Below are positions 17,125-24,564 of a DNA stretch of 63,490 bases, one piece after another. Numbering within the stretch: position 1 is the stretch's first letter; each line of letters opens with the position of its first letter. Made by a program: the position numbers and the translations under genes. The notes under the pieces are model-generated. The model saw nothing but the letters and a program-made list of their open reading frames with translations. It was not told where the DNA came from and made no database searches. The stretch comes from an uncultured Sphingomonas sp. (GTDB lineage: Bacteria; Pseudomonadota; Alphaproteobacteria; Sphingomonadales; Sphingomonadaceae), in the NCBI GenBank assembly GCA_913775315.1, contig CAJYIX010000011.1, positions 1-63,490 on the forward strand. The letters are read 5' to 3'.

Positions 17125-18137
17125 GCGCGATCCCGACGCCGTACCTGCTCTATCTGGGTGCCGCGACCGACTTTCTGGGGCTGAAGACCGCGCGCGGGCT
17201 GGCGACGTTCGCACCCGAAAAGTGCGTCGGCGAGTGGCGGCACGACGAATGTCCGTACTCGGTCGACCTCGACCGGGTGACGCTGGACGAGGGGATCGCG
17301 CGGGGTGCGCGGACGCTGGTGATCGGCATCGCCAATCCGGGCGGGCGGATGGATGCGCGTGTCGTCGCCGATGCCGTCGCGGCGGCAAGGGCGGGGCTGA
17401 ACGTCGCCGCCGGCCTTCACCAGCGGCTGCGTGGCGAGCCCGATCTGGTCGCGGCGGCGGAAGCGGCGGGCGTGCAGCTCTGCGACGTGCGCGATCCGCC
17501 TGCCGATCTGCCGGTCGGCAACGGCCGCCCGCGTGCCGGGCGGCGGCTGCTGACCGTCGGCACCGACTGTTCGGTGGGCAAGATGTACGCGACGCTGGCG
17601 CTGACGCGGGCGATGCAGGCGCGCGGGCACCACGCCGATTTCCGCGCGACGGGGCAGACGGGCATCCTCGTCGCCGGCAGCGGCATCGCGATCGACGCGG
17701 TGGTCGCCGACTTCATCGCCGGCGCGGTCGAGACGCTGTCGCCGCCGCGCGAGGCTGGCGGCTGGGATCTGATCGAGGGACAGGGCTCGCTTTTCCACCC
17801 GAGCTTCGCAGGCGTGTCGACGGGGCTGCTCCACGGCGCGCAGGCTGATGCGCTGGTGCTGTGCCACGAGGTGGGGCGCGAGACCTTGCGCGGGCTTGCC
17901 CACTATCGCGTGCCGGGGCTGGCCGAGTGCCTTGACGCCAACCTTTGCGTGGCACGGCTGACCTCGCCGGGCGTGCGGGCGGTGGGCGTATGTCTCAACA
18001 CCGCGTCGCTGGACGAAGCGGCGGCGCGGGCGGCGTGTGCGGCGGTCGAGGCCGAACTCGGCCTGCCTGCGACCGACCCCTATCGCTTCGGCGCCGAGCC
18101 GATTGTCGCGGAGATCGAACGCTGCTTCGCCGCCTGA
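17121..18137 (+). CDS. dgcN: DgcN-like protein (DUF1611), probable D-glutamate N-acetyltransferase
   Basis: 338 residues, cytoplasmic. The C-terminal half carries a P-loop-like motif 'TVGTDCSVGKMYATLALT' followed by 'DFRATGQTGILVAGSGIAID' and 'WDLIEGQGSLFHPSFAGVS', the hallmarks of DUF1611. The N-terminal half is a Rossmann-like domain with 'KTARGLATFAPE' and 'RTLVIGIANPGGRMD'. Characterised members (DgcN) acetylate D-glutamate on the amino group, and their gene is paired with DgcA, as here. The ATG overlaps the upstream stop (ATGA) and the stop overlaps dgcA (CTGA). The identification as DgcN rests on family and gene pairing, so a different D-amino acid or dipeptide could be the true substrate. 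Confidence 0.8.
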   Translation: MSAIPTPYLLYLGAATDFLGLKTARGLATFAPEKCVGEWRHDECPYSVDLDRVTLDEGIARGARTLVIGIANPGGRMDARVVADAVAAARAGLNVAAGLHQRLRGEPDLVAAAEAAGVQLCDVRDPPADLPVGNGRPRAGRRLLTVGTDCSVGKMYATLALTRAMQARGHHADFRATGQTGILVAGSGIAIDAVVADFIAGAVETLSPPREAGGWDLIEGQGSLFHPSFAGVSTGLLHGAQADALVLCHEVGRETLRGLAHYRVPGLAECLDANLCVARLTSPGVRAVGVCLNTASLDEAAARAACAAVEAELGLPATDPYRFGAEPIVAEIERCFAA

Positions 18138-19087
18138 CCGCCGAGGCGCGCGCCTTTCCGCTACGCGCGCCGTTCCGCATCGCGCGCGGCGTGAAGACGG
18201 TGGCCGAGGTCGTGGAGGTGCGGATCGAAGAAGCCGGTTTCATCGGACGCGGTGAGGGCGTGCCCTATCCGCGCTATGGCGAGAGCGTCGCGAGCGCGCT
18301 GGCGGCGATCGAGGCGGCGCGCGGCGCGGTGGAGGCGGGGGCGGATTGCCGCGATCTCCTGTCGCTGATGCCCGCGGGTGCAGCGCGCAATGTCGTCGAT
18401 GCGGCGCTCTGGGACCTCGACGTCAAGCTCGGCCGCGCGTCACTACCCCCGGCGATGGAAACCGAGACGGCGGTGACGGTGGGCATCGACACGCCGGTTG
18501 CGATGCACGCCGCCGCACTCGCGCTCGGCCCGGTGCCGCTGGTCAAGGTCAAGGTTGACGGTGAGGCCGTGGCCGATCGCGTTGCCGCCGTCCGCAGCGC
18601 GCTGCCCGCCGCGCGGATGATCGTGGACGCCAATGAAAGCTGGACGCTGGGCACGCTCCGCGCCGCCCTGCCCGCGCTGGTCGAGGCGCGGATCGATCTG
18701 GTCGAACAGCCGCTGCCCGCCGATGCCGACGACGCGCTGGTGGGGATCGACGCGCCGTTCGCGATCGCCGCCGACGAATCCGCGCATGGGATCGGCGACC
18801 TCGACCGGCTGCGCGGCCGCTACAGCCACATCAACATCAAGCTCGACAAGACCGGCGGGCTGACCGCGGCGCTCGCGCTCGCCGATGCCGCCGAACGCGT
18901 GGGGATGGGGGTGATGCTCGGCTGTATGGTGGCGAGCTCGCTCGGTATCGCCCCGGCGATCCGACTGGCGGGGCGGGCGTCGTTTGTCGATCTCGACGGG
19001 CCATGGTGGCTGGCGGCGGATCGCACGGGCGGGGTGCGGATCGAGCAGGGCGTGTTGACCCCGCCCGTGCCGGGCTTCTGGGCATGA
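18134..19087 (+). CDS. dgcA: DgcA-like enolase-superfamily epimerase, apparently from a CTG start
   Basis: 317 residues. An N-terminal capping domain ('FPLRAPFRIARGVKTVAEVV') is followed by a barrel with the full epimerase set: K138-V-K140, D165 in 'IVDANESW', E191 in 'DLVEQP', D214 in 'IAADES' and K236 in 'INIKLDKTGG'. This is the arrangement of L-Ala-D/L-Glu dipeptide epimerases and of DgcA, which converts N-acetyl-D-Glu to N-acetyl-L-Glu. No ATG, GTG or TTG exists between the upstream stop region and the first strand; CTG at 18134-18136 overlaps the dgcN stop as CTGA and gives a family-typical N-terminus. The next gene begins in an ATGA overlap. Confidence 0.82.
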   Translation: MTAEARAFPLRAPFRIARGVKTVAEVVEVRIEEAGFIGRGEGVPYPRYGESVASALAAIEAARGAVEAGADCRDLLSLMPAGAARNVVDAALWDLDVKLGRASLPPAMETETAVTVGIDTPVAMHAAALALGPVPLVKVKVDGEAVADRVAAVRSALPAARMIVDANESWTLGTLRAALPALVEARIDLVEQPLPADADDALVGIDAPFAIAADESAHGIGDLDRLRGRYSHINIKLDKTGGLTAALALADAAERVGMGVMLGCMVASSLGIAPAIRLAGRASFVDLDGPWWLAADRTGGVRIEQGVLTPPVPGFWA

Positions 19088-20613
19088 GGGTCGCGATCCT
19101 CGCCGCGCTGGCGCTGCTGGGCGCTGCGCCGGTGTCCGCCGACCTGCTGATCCGCGGCGGCACCGTCGTCACCGGCCAGCGCGCGCCGTTCGTCGGCGAC
19201 GTGGCGGTGCGCGGTGATCGGATCGTCGCGGTCGGTGCGCGCCTGTCGATGCGCGCCGCCCGGACTGTCGAGGCGAAGGGGCTGATCGTCGCGCCGGGCT
19301 TCATCGACCCGCACACGCATGTCGAGGCGATGCTGCTCGGCCCCGACGCACGCGCGCGGCTGGTCGATCGGTTCCTGATGCAGGGGGTGACGACCGCCTT
19401 CATCGGCAACGACGGGGGCGGCGCGGTCGACGTGAAGGCGGTGCTGGCGAGCGCGGCAGCGCGGCCGGTCGCCATCAACTACGCTACCTATGTCGGGTTC
19501 GGCAGCATCCGCAGCGCGGTGCTGGGGGACGCCGATCGCGCGCCGTCCCCCGCCGAGAGTGCGCGGATGAAAGCCCTCGCCGCCCGCGCGATGTGCGACG
19601 GCGCGCTCGGCCTGTCGAGCGGACTGTTCTATGCGCCGCAGCGCTTCGCGAGGACCGGGGAGGTCGCCGCCGTCGCGGCGGAGGCGGGCCGACGCGGCGG
19701 CTTCTACGATACGCATCTGCGCGACGAATCCTCCTATTCGATCGGCCTCGAGGCCGCGGTCGAGGAGGCGCTGGCGATCGGCCGCGCATCGGGCGCGGCG
19801 GTGCACATCGCGCATATCAAGGCACTTGGCGCCGATGTCGAAGGCCGCGCCCCCGCGGTGATCGCCCGGATCGAGGCGGCGCGGGCGAAGGGCCAGCGCG
19901 TCACCGCCGATCAATATCCATGGGACGCCTCGGGCACCAGTCTCGTCGCCGCGCTGGTGCCGGGGTGGTCGCAGGCCGACGGGCGCGCGGCGATGCTCGC
20001 GCGGCTGGGCGATGCGCGGGCGATAGCCGAGATGCGCGAAAATCTGCGGCGGCGGGGCGGGGCGGACAAGCTCCTCCTTACCAGGGGGCCGCTGCGCGGG
20101 CGGACGCTGGCGCAGATCGCGGCGGGTGGCGATCCGGTTGCCGCCGCGATCCGCATCATTCGGGGCGAGGATCCGGCAGTTGCGAACTTCAACCAGTCGG
20201 AGCGCGATATCCGCGCCTTCATGACCCGCCCCTGGGTGATGACGGGCAGCGACGCCTCGACCGGCCACCCGCGCAGCTTCGGCAGCTTCGCGCGCAAATA
20301 TGCGGTCTATGTGCGCGAGCGGCACGTGCTCGACCTGTCGAGCTTCGTCGCGCGCAGTGCGACGCTGACCGCCGATACGTTCGGCCTCAAGGATCGGGGG
20401 CGGATTGCGACGGGTGCGTTCGCCGACCTCGTGCTGTTCGATCCCGCCACCTATGCCGCCCGCGCGACCTATTCTGATCCCGAGCGGACGGCGGCTGGGG
20501 TGCGAATGGTGCTGGTCAACGGCCGCGTCGCGGTCGAGGGCGGGCGGCTGACCGGCGTCGCGGCAGGGCGGGCCTTGCCGCGTAAGCCTGCCGAGGGGAC
20601 TTGCCCGGCATGA
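19084..20613 (+). CDS. Periplasmic N-acyl-D-amino-acid deacylase (D-aminoacylase family)
   Basis: 509 residues. A signal peptide (VAILAALALLGAAPVSA) precedes the amidohydrolase start 'DLLIRGGTVV'. Metal ligands are seen as H-T-H in 'FIDPHTHVEAM', then 'GALGLSSGLFYAPQ', 'YDTHLRDES', 'AVHIAHIKALG' and the catalytic Asp of 'VMTGSDAST'. The closing 'DRGRIATGAFADLVLFDP' is the family C-terminus. It would hydrolyse N-acyl-D-amino acids outside the cytoplasm, producing free D-amino acids for the symporter encoded next. Fourth gene of the overlapping operon (ATGA on both sides). That the enzyme is exported, while many family members are cytoplasmic, argues that its substrates come from outside. Confidence 0.85.
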   Translation: MRVAILAALALLGAAPVSADLLIRGGTVVTGQRAPFVGDVAVRGDRIVAVGARLSMRAARTVEAKGLIVAPGFIDPHTHVEAMLLGPDARARLVDRFLMQGVTTAFIGNDGGGAVDVKAVLASAAARPVAINYATYVGFGSIRSAVLGDADRAPSPAESARMKALAARAMCDGALGLSSGLFYAPQRFARTGEVAAVAAEAGRRGGFYDTHLRDESSYSIGLEAAVEEALAIGRASGAAVHIAHIKALGADVEGRAPAVIARIEAARAKGQRVTADQYPWDASGTSLVAALVPGWSQADGRAAMLARLGDARAIAEMRENLRRRGGADKLLLTRGPLRGRTLAQIAAGGDPVAAAIRIIRGEDPAVANFNQSERDIRAFMTRPWVMTGSDASTGHPRSFGSFARKYAVYVRERHVLDLSSFVARSATLTADTFGLKDRGRIATGAFADLVLFDPATYAARATYSDPERTAAGVRMVLVNGRVAVEGGRLTGVAAGRALPRKPAEGTCPA

Positions 20614-21821
20614 TTGCCCGCTGGCTCGCCATTCCGCTCTGGCTGCGCGTGCTCGGCGGGCTGCTACTGGGCGTGCTGCTGGGTCTGGTCTGGCCCGCCG
20701 CCGCGCCGAAGGTCGGGCTGGTCGGCGAGTGGTTCGTGCGCGCGATCCGGATGCTCGTCGCGCCGATCGTGCTGGTGACGATCGCCGCGGGCATCGCCGG
20801 CATGGCCGAACCCGCGAAGCTCGGACGGCTGGGACTACGTACGATCGGGTTGTTCGCTGCAACGACGCTGGCGGCAGTGGCGATCGGCATGGCCGTTGCG
20901 GTGCTCGTCCGGCCGGGCGACGGCGCGCCGCTGGCCGGTGTCGCGGCACAGGCACTGGGCGAACCGCGGAGCCTCTACGACACCGCCGCAGGCATCGTCC
21001 CGCTCAACATCGTCGAGGCGCTGGGCAAGGGCGACATGCTCGCGCTCATCTTCACCGCGATCCTGATCGGCGTCGGTACCGTCGCGGCGGGCGAGGCGGG
21101 GCGGCCGTTCGCGCGCGGGCTCCAGTCTCTGTCCGCAGTGCTGCTGTCGGTCGTACGGCTGGTGATGGAGGCGACGCCGTTCGGGGTGTTCGCGCTGACC
21201 GCCAATGCCGTGGCGTCGAGCGGGGTCGAGGTCTTCGCGCGCATCGGCTGGCTGGCACTTGCGGTCGTCATCGGGTCGGCGGCGCAGATGGCGCTGGTCC
21301 ATGCGCCCTTGCTGGCCGTCGTTGCGCGACGGTCGCCGCTCCGCTTCTGGCGAGACAGTGTCGAGGCGCTGGCGATCGCCTTTTCCACCGCGTCGAGTTC
21401 GGCGGTGCTGCCCGTTGCGATCCGGCTGGCGGAGACGCGGCACCGGATCGCGCGCCACGTCGCGCAGACGGTGCTGCCGCTCGGCGCGTCGATCGGCAAG
21501 GACGGGACGGCGATGTATGTCGGCCTCTTGAGCGTCTTCAGCCTGCAGGCGCTCGGCCACCCGATCGCGCCTGCCGAATGGGGCGTGATCCTCGCTACGG
21601 CCACGCTGGCGGCATTCGGGACCGCGCCGGTGCCGTCGGCCTCCCTCTTCATGCTCGCGGCGGTGCTGGCGGCGGTCGGCGTGGGCGCGGGGGATACCGC
21701 GCTGATCGTCGGGCTGGTGTTGCCGTTCGACCGCCTGCTCGACATGACGCGGACGGTGCCGAGCGCGTCGGCCAACCTCACTGTAGCGTCGTGTGTCGAT
21801 CGGCTGGAGCATCGGGAATGA
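20610..21821 (+). CDS. Dicarboxylate/amino-acid:cation symporter (DAACS family, GltP/DctA-like)
   Basis: 403 residues, eight membrane helices plus re-entrant loops. Family motifs are the serine-rich 'AFSTASSSAVLPVAI' (first re-entrant loop), 'LGASIGKDGTAMYVG' in place of the more usual NMDGTA, and 'PFDRLLDMTRT' containing the Asp and Arg residues that bind the substrate carboxyl and amino groups. The N in the 'NMDGT' sodium-binding motif is a Gly-Lys here, which might signal proton coupling or a changed cation site. An acidic amino acid such as D-Glu or D-Asp is the natural candidate, given the flanking dgcN/dgcA. The start ATG overlaps the deacylase stop; a TTG nine bases upstream is a less likely alternative. 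Confidence 0.88.
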   Translation: MIARWLAIPLWLRVLGGLLLGVLLGLVWPAAAPKVGLVGEWFVRAIRMLVAPIVLVTIAAGIAGMAEPAKLGRLGLRTIGLFAATTLAAVAIGMAVAVLVRPGDGAPLAGVAAQALGEPRSLYDTAAGIVPLNIVEALGKGDMLALIFTAILIGVGTVAAGEAGRPFARGLQSLSAVLLSVVRLVMEATPFGVFALTANAVASSGVEVFARIGWLALAVVIGSAAQMALVHAPLLAVVARRSPLRFWRDSVEALAIAFSTASSSAVLPVAIRLAETRHRIARHVAQTVLPLGASIGKDGTAMYVGLLSVFSLQALGHPIAPAEWGVILATATLAAFGTAPVPSASLFMLAAVLAAVGVGAGDTALIVGLVLPFDRLLDMTRTVPSASANLTVASCVDRLEHRE

Positions 21822-23170
21822 AGCGAGCCGTCCTACTGCTCCTCGCGATTGCCGTACCAGCACGCGCCGATGGCCCGGTGCTCGCCGATCGCGTGCGGGG
21901 GACCTTGGCGGCGCCCGATCTTGCCGGGACGCGATGGGGGCTGCTCGTCGTCGACGAGGCGGGGCGTCCGCTGGTGGCGATCGATCCGGACGCGCGCTTC
22001 CTCCCCGCCTCGAACAGCAAGCTGCCGAGCGTGCTGGCCGACATGGCCGCGCCCGCGCCCGCCGAGGGGACGGGCGTCGCGATCGAGGGCGAGGACGTGG
22101 TGCTCATCGGCGCGGGCGATCCGTGGCTGTCGGGGGCGAGCGACTGCGTGCGCGACTGCCTGTCGACGCTCGCCGACGCCGTCGCCGCGCGCACCGGCCG
22201 CGTACGCGACGTCATCGGCGACGACCGGCGCTGGGTGGACGAACGCTGGGGGCAGGGGTGGAACTGGAACAACCTGCCCACGCGATCGGGTGCGGCGGTG
22301 TCGGCCTTGAGCCTTGATGAGAATATCGTCGCGGTGACGGTGATGCCCGATGGCAAGGTCGCGGAGCCGACCGGCTGGTACCGGATCGAGGATCGGGTCG
22401 AGCCGGGGGCGGCAACCTCGCTCGGCGTGGAGCGCCTGCCCGGCGAGCGGACGCTGGTGGTGCGCGGCACGGTTGCGGGGCCGGCGCCGGTGACGATCGC
22501 GCACCCCGTCGACGATCCCGCCGCCTATGCCGCACACCGCTTCGCCGTGTTGCTGCGCGCGCGGGGGGTAAAGGTGGGCGGCGAGGCAAAGGCGCGGCAT
22601 CGGCGGCCGGGCGAGGCTGCGGCCATGCTGCCCCAAGCCATCGCCCGGCTGACGCCGCCGCCGCTGACCGAAACCTGGGCGCGGACGCTGAAGGCCAGCC
22701 AGAACCTGTTCGCCGAGATGCTGCTACGACGCGACGTGCCCGAGGGGACGGCGGCGGCTGGCCTCGCCCGCTACGACACGCTGTTCGCAGCCGCGGGGGC
22801 GCCGCGCCGCGGATGGGACTTCGCCGACGGGTCGGGCATGTCGAGCTACAACCGCCTCTCCCCGCGCGCATCGGTGGCATTGCTGCGCTGGGCGGCGGGT
22901 CAGCCCTTTGCTGCGACGTTCAAGGGATCGCTGCCGATCGCGGGCGTCGACGGCACGCTCGCCGCGCGGTTCAAGGGGACGGCGCTGGCGGGCAAGCTAT
23001 TTGCCAAGACCGGTTCGCTGAACGGTGCGTCGGCGCTGTCGGGCTATCTGACGGCGAAGAGCGGGCGGACGCTGACCTTCGCCTTCTTCGCCAACGACAT
23101 GCCCAGCGCAGCGCCGCCGGTCACGCCGGTGATGGATCGCGTGTTGGTCGAGATCGCCGCGGCGAATTAG
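21818..23170 (+). CDS. dacB: D-alanyl-D-alanine carboxypeptidase/endopeptidase (PBP4 type)
   Basis: 450 residues. A signal peptide (AVLLLLAIAVPARA) leads to a DD-peptidase with the active-site S65-N-S-K68 in 'LPASNSKLPS', the second motif in 'FADGSGMSSYNRLSP', and KTG in 'LFAKTGSLNGA'. Insertion domain II ('ALSLDENIVAVTV') is typical for class C PBP4. Such enzymes trim terminal D-Ala and cut 4-3 cross-links in murein. Being last in the overlapping D-amino-acid operon, it could supply D-Ala and peptides to the hydrolases and the symporter. It ends 7 bases before the convergent clpS stop. Confidence 0.9.
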   Translation: MKRAVLLLLAIAVPARADGPVLADRVRGTLAAPDLAGTRWGLLVVDEAGRPLVAIDPDARFLPASNSKLPSVLADMAAPAPAEGTGVAIEGEDVVLIGAGDPWLSGASDCVRDCLSTLADAVAARTGRVRDVIGDDRRWVDERWGQGWNWNNLPTRSGAAVSALSLDENIVAVTVMPDGKVAEPTGWYRIEDRVEPGAATSLGVERLPGERTLVVRGTVAGPAPVTIAHPVDDPAAYAAHRFAVLLRARGVKVGGEAKARHRRPGEAAAMLPQAIARLTPPPLTETWARTLKASQNLFAEMLLRRDVPEGTAAAGLARYDTLFAAAGAPRRGWDFADGSGMSSYNRLSPRASVALLRWAAGQPFAATFKGSLPIAGVDGTLAARFKGTALAGKLFAKTGSLNGASALSGYLTAKSGRTLTFAFFANDMPSAAPPVTPVMDRVLVEIAAAN

Positions 23171-23177
23171 GCGAACG

Positions 23178-23513
23178 TCACGCCTTTTCGAGCGTGCATT
23201 GCAGCGGGTGCTGGTTCTCGCGGGCGAAGTCCATGACCTGGCTGACCTTGGTCTCGGCGACTTCGTAGCTGAACACGCCGCAGACGCCGACGCCCTTCTG
23301 GTGGACGTGCAGCATCACCTGCGTCGCCTGTTCCATGTTCATCCGGAAGAAGCGCTGAAGGACGAGGACGACGAATTCCATCGGGGTATAATCGTCGTTG
23401 AGCATCAGCACGCGATAGGGCGTGGGCTTCTTCGTCTTGGCGCGGGTGCGCGTGGCGATGCCGACAGACGTGCCGTTGCCGCCGGTCCCGCCCTGCTCGT
23501 CTTCATCGGTCAT
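23178..23513 (-). CDS. clpS: ATP-dependent Clp protease adaptor ClpS
   Basis: About 111 residues. The ClpS core is unmistakable: '[18 protein letters not shown]' with the Asn-Asp-Asp pocket for N-degron residues, '[20 protein letters not shown]', and '[20 protein letters not shown]'. The adaptor delivers N-end-rule substrates to ClpAP in the cytoplasm. A flexible, Gly/Thr- and Lys-rich N-terminal tail precedes the core. ATG at 23511-23513 was chosen; ATGs at 23534 and 23564 would add 7 or 17 residues and none has a strong ribosome site. clpA is not in the window. Confidence 0.93.
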   Translation of the reverse strand: MTDEDEQGGTGGNGTSVGIATRTRAKTKKPTPYRVLMLNDDYTPMEFVVLVLQRFFRMNMEQATQVMLHVHQKGVGVCGVFSYEVAETKVSQVMDFARENQHPLQCTLEKA

Positions 23514-23597
23514 ATGGGGGCTGAAGCGCTGCATCGTTGCCGAAAATAGGGGATGCCCCCCCATCGGGGCAAGGGCCGTTTGGCCGTAGGCCCGACG

Positions 23598-23627
23598 AAA
23601 AGGGGCGGCCGCATCGCGACCGCCCCC
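23598..23627 (-). terminator. Intrinsic terminator of the phasin gene
   Basis: On the minus strand GGGGGCGGTCGC pairs with GCGGCCGCCCC around a short loop and is followed by TTTTCG. It lies 37 bases after the phasin stop codon (23664) and before clpS, so it ends phasin transcription and leaves about 85 bases for a clpS promoter. Confidence 0.7.
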
Positions 23628-23663
23628 GGTATTCGATCCGTTCCCGCCGTGGCGGGATGCGGA

Positions 23664-24449
23664 TTACGCGACGACCTTCACCTTCTCGGCGGCGACGGCC
23701 ATGCGGTTCGACAGCGGCTGCATCGCGTCCGACGACAGCTTCAGCATGTGCTCGGTCGCCTTCGACGCTTCGGCGACATAGGCGTCGAACGCCGAGCGGA
23801 CATAGTCGCTCTGGAGCTTGAACAGCTCGGTCGGCGACTTCACCGACGCCATGCTCTTCATCGCGGCGGTCGCATGCTCGAACGACTTGCGGCTGTACTC
23901 GGCGGCTTCCTGGCCCAGCGTCTCGACGCCCTTGGCGGCGATGCGGCCGCTCTCGACCATCGCCTCGAGGTTGCCCTTGGCGAAGTCGTTCATCTCTTCG
24001 GCGAGCTTCGCGCTCTTCTCCATCGCGGTCTTGGCGCGATCGTTCATGTCGCCGAACATGGCCTGCGCCTTGTGGGTCGCGGTGTCGGCAGCGGTCTTGA
24101 GGTCGGTCATCGGAGCGGTTTCCTTCTGCACGGTCTGGGCGGTGGGCGCCGCCGCAGCCGCAACGGCCTTGGCGGTGTCGGTCACGGTGCCGGCGACGGC
24201 CTTGACGATCGTCTCGGCGGCCTTGGTGACCGGGGCGGCGACATTCTGGACGGTCGCCTTGGCGGTGTCGGCAGCCTTTTCGGCGGCCTCGACCACGGGT
24301 TTCAGGACGGAAGGCTTCGGCGTGGGTGCGATCGCCTCGACCGGCGCGGCGGCAATCACCGGCGCGGGTGCCGCAGGCTTGGGGGGAACCGCCTTGGCGC
24401 GCGGCGCGGCACCGCGCGGCGTGCTGGACTTCGGACCCTTGGTCACCAT
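23664..24449 (-). CDS. phaP: Phasin family protein
   Basis: 261 residues. The first 120 residues are Ala/Pro/Lys-rich and unordered, with PhaF-like AAK/AAP repeats. The second half is the helical phasin_2-like domain with 'AQAMFGDMNDRAKTAMEKSA', 'AKGNLEAMVESGRIAAKG', 'SFEHATAAMKSMASVKSPTE' and 'LFKLQSDYVRSAFDAYVAEA'. Phasins coat the surface of polyhydroxyalkanoate granules; the basic extended N-terminus could also touch DNA, as in PhaF-type proteins. The ATG at 24447-24449 is preceded by a GAGAGGCGAG site. The neighbouring phaC lies upstream on the same strand with 115 bases between, where TGC/GCA palindromes occur. Confidence 0.88.
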   Translation of the reverse strand: MVTKGPKSSTPRGAAPRAKAVPPKPAAPAPVIAAAPVEAIAPTPKPSVLKPVVEAAEKAADTAKATVQNVAAPVTKAAETIVKAVAGTVTDTAKAVAAAAAPTAQTVQKETAPMTDLKTAADTATHKAQAMFGDMNDRAKTAMEKSAKLAEEMNDFAKGNLEAMVESGRIAAKGVETLGQEAAEYSRKSFEHATAAMKSMASVKSPTELFKLQSDYVRSAFDAYVAEASKATEHMLKLSSDAMQPLSNRMAVAAEKVKVVA

Positions 24450-24471
24450 CACTCGCCTCTCGCAAAAGATG

Positions 24472-24533
24472 TTGCGGTGCAGCGATTACTCGATTCGACA
24501 GGTCGCTGCAAGTGAATTGTTGCGGTGCAACAA
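24472..24533. promoter_or_regulatory. Two TTGC-GGT-GCA operator-like sites before the phasin gene
   Basis: TTGTTGC-GGT-GCAACAA (24517-24533) is a perfect 7-base inverted repeat with a 3-base spacer. A second copy of its core, TTGCGGTGCAG, lies at 24472-24482, 23 bases before the phasin ATG. PHA-responsive repressors of the PhaR type bind TGC...GCA dyads upstream of phasin genes, so these sites probably let granule formation control phasin synthesis. The binding protein is not in the window. Confidence 0.55.
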
Positions 24534-24564
24534 AGTCACGATGCAGTGAAACTTGTTAGCGGTC

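Noticed and set aside
18820-20955. Long minus-strand frame opposite dgcA, the deacylase and the symporter
   Set aside because: No recognisable domain, Arg/Pro-rich composition, and the opposite strand holds three conserved enzymes.
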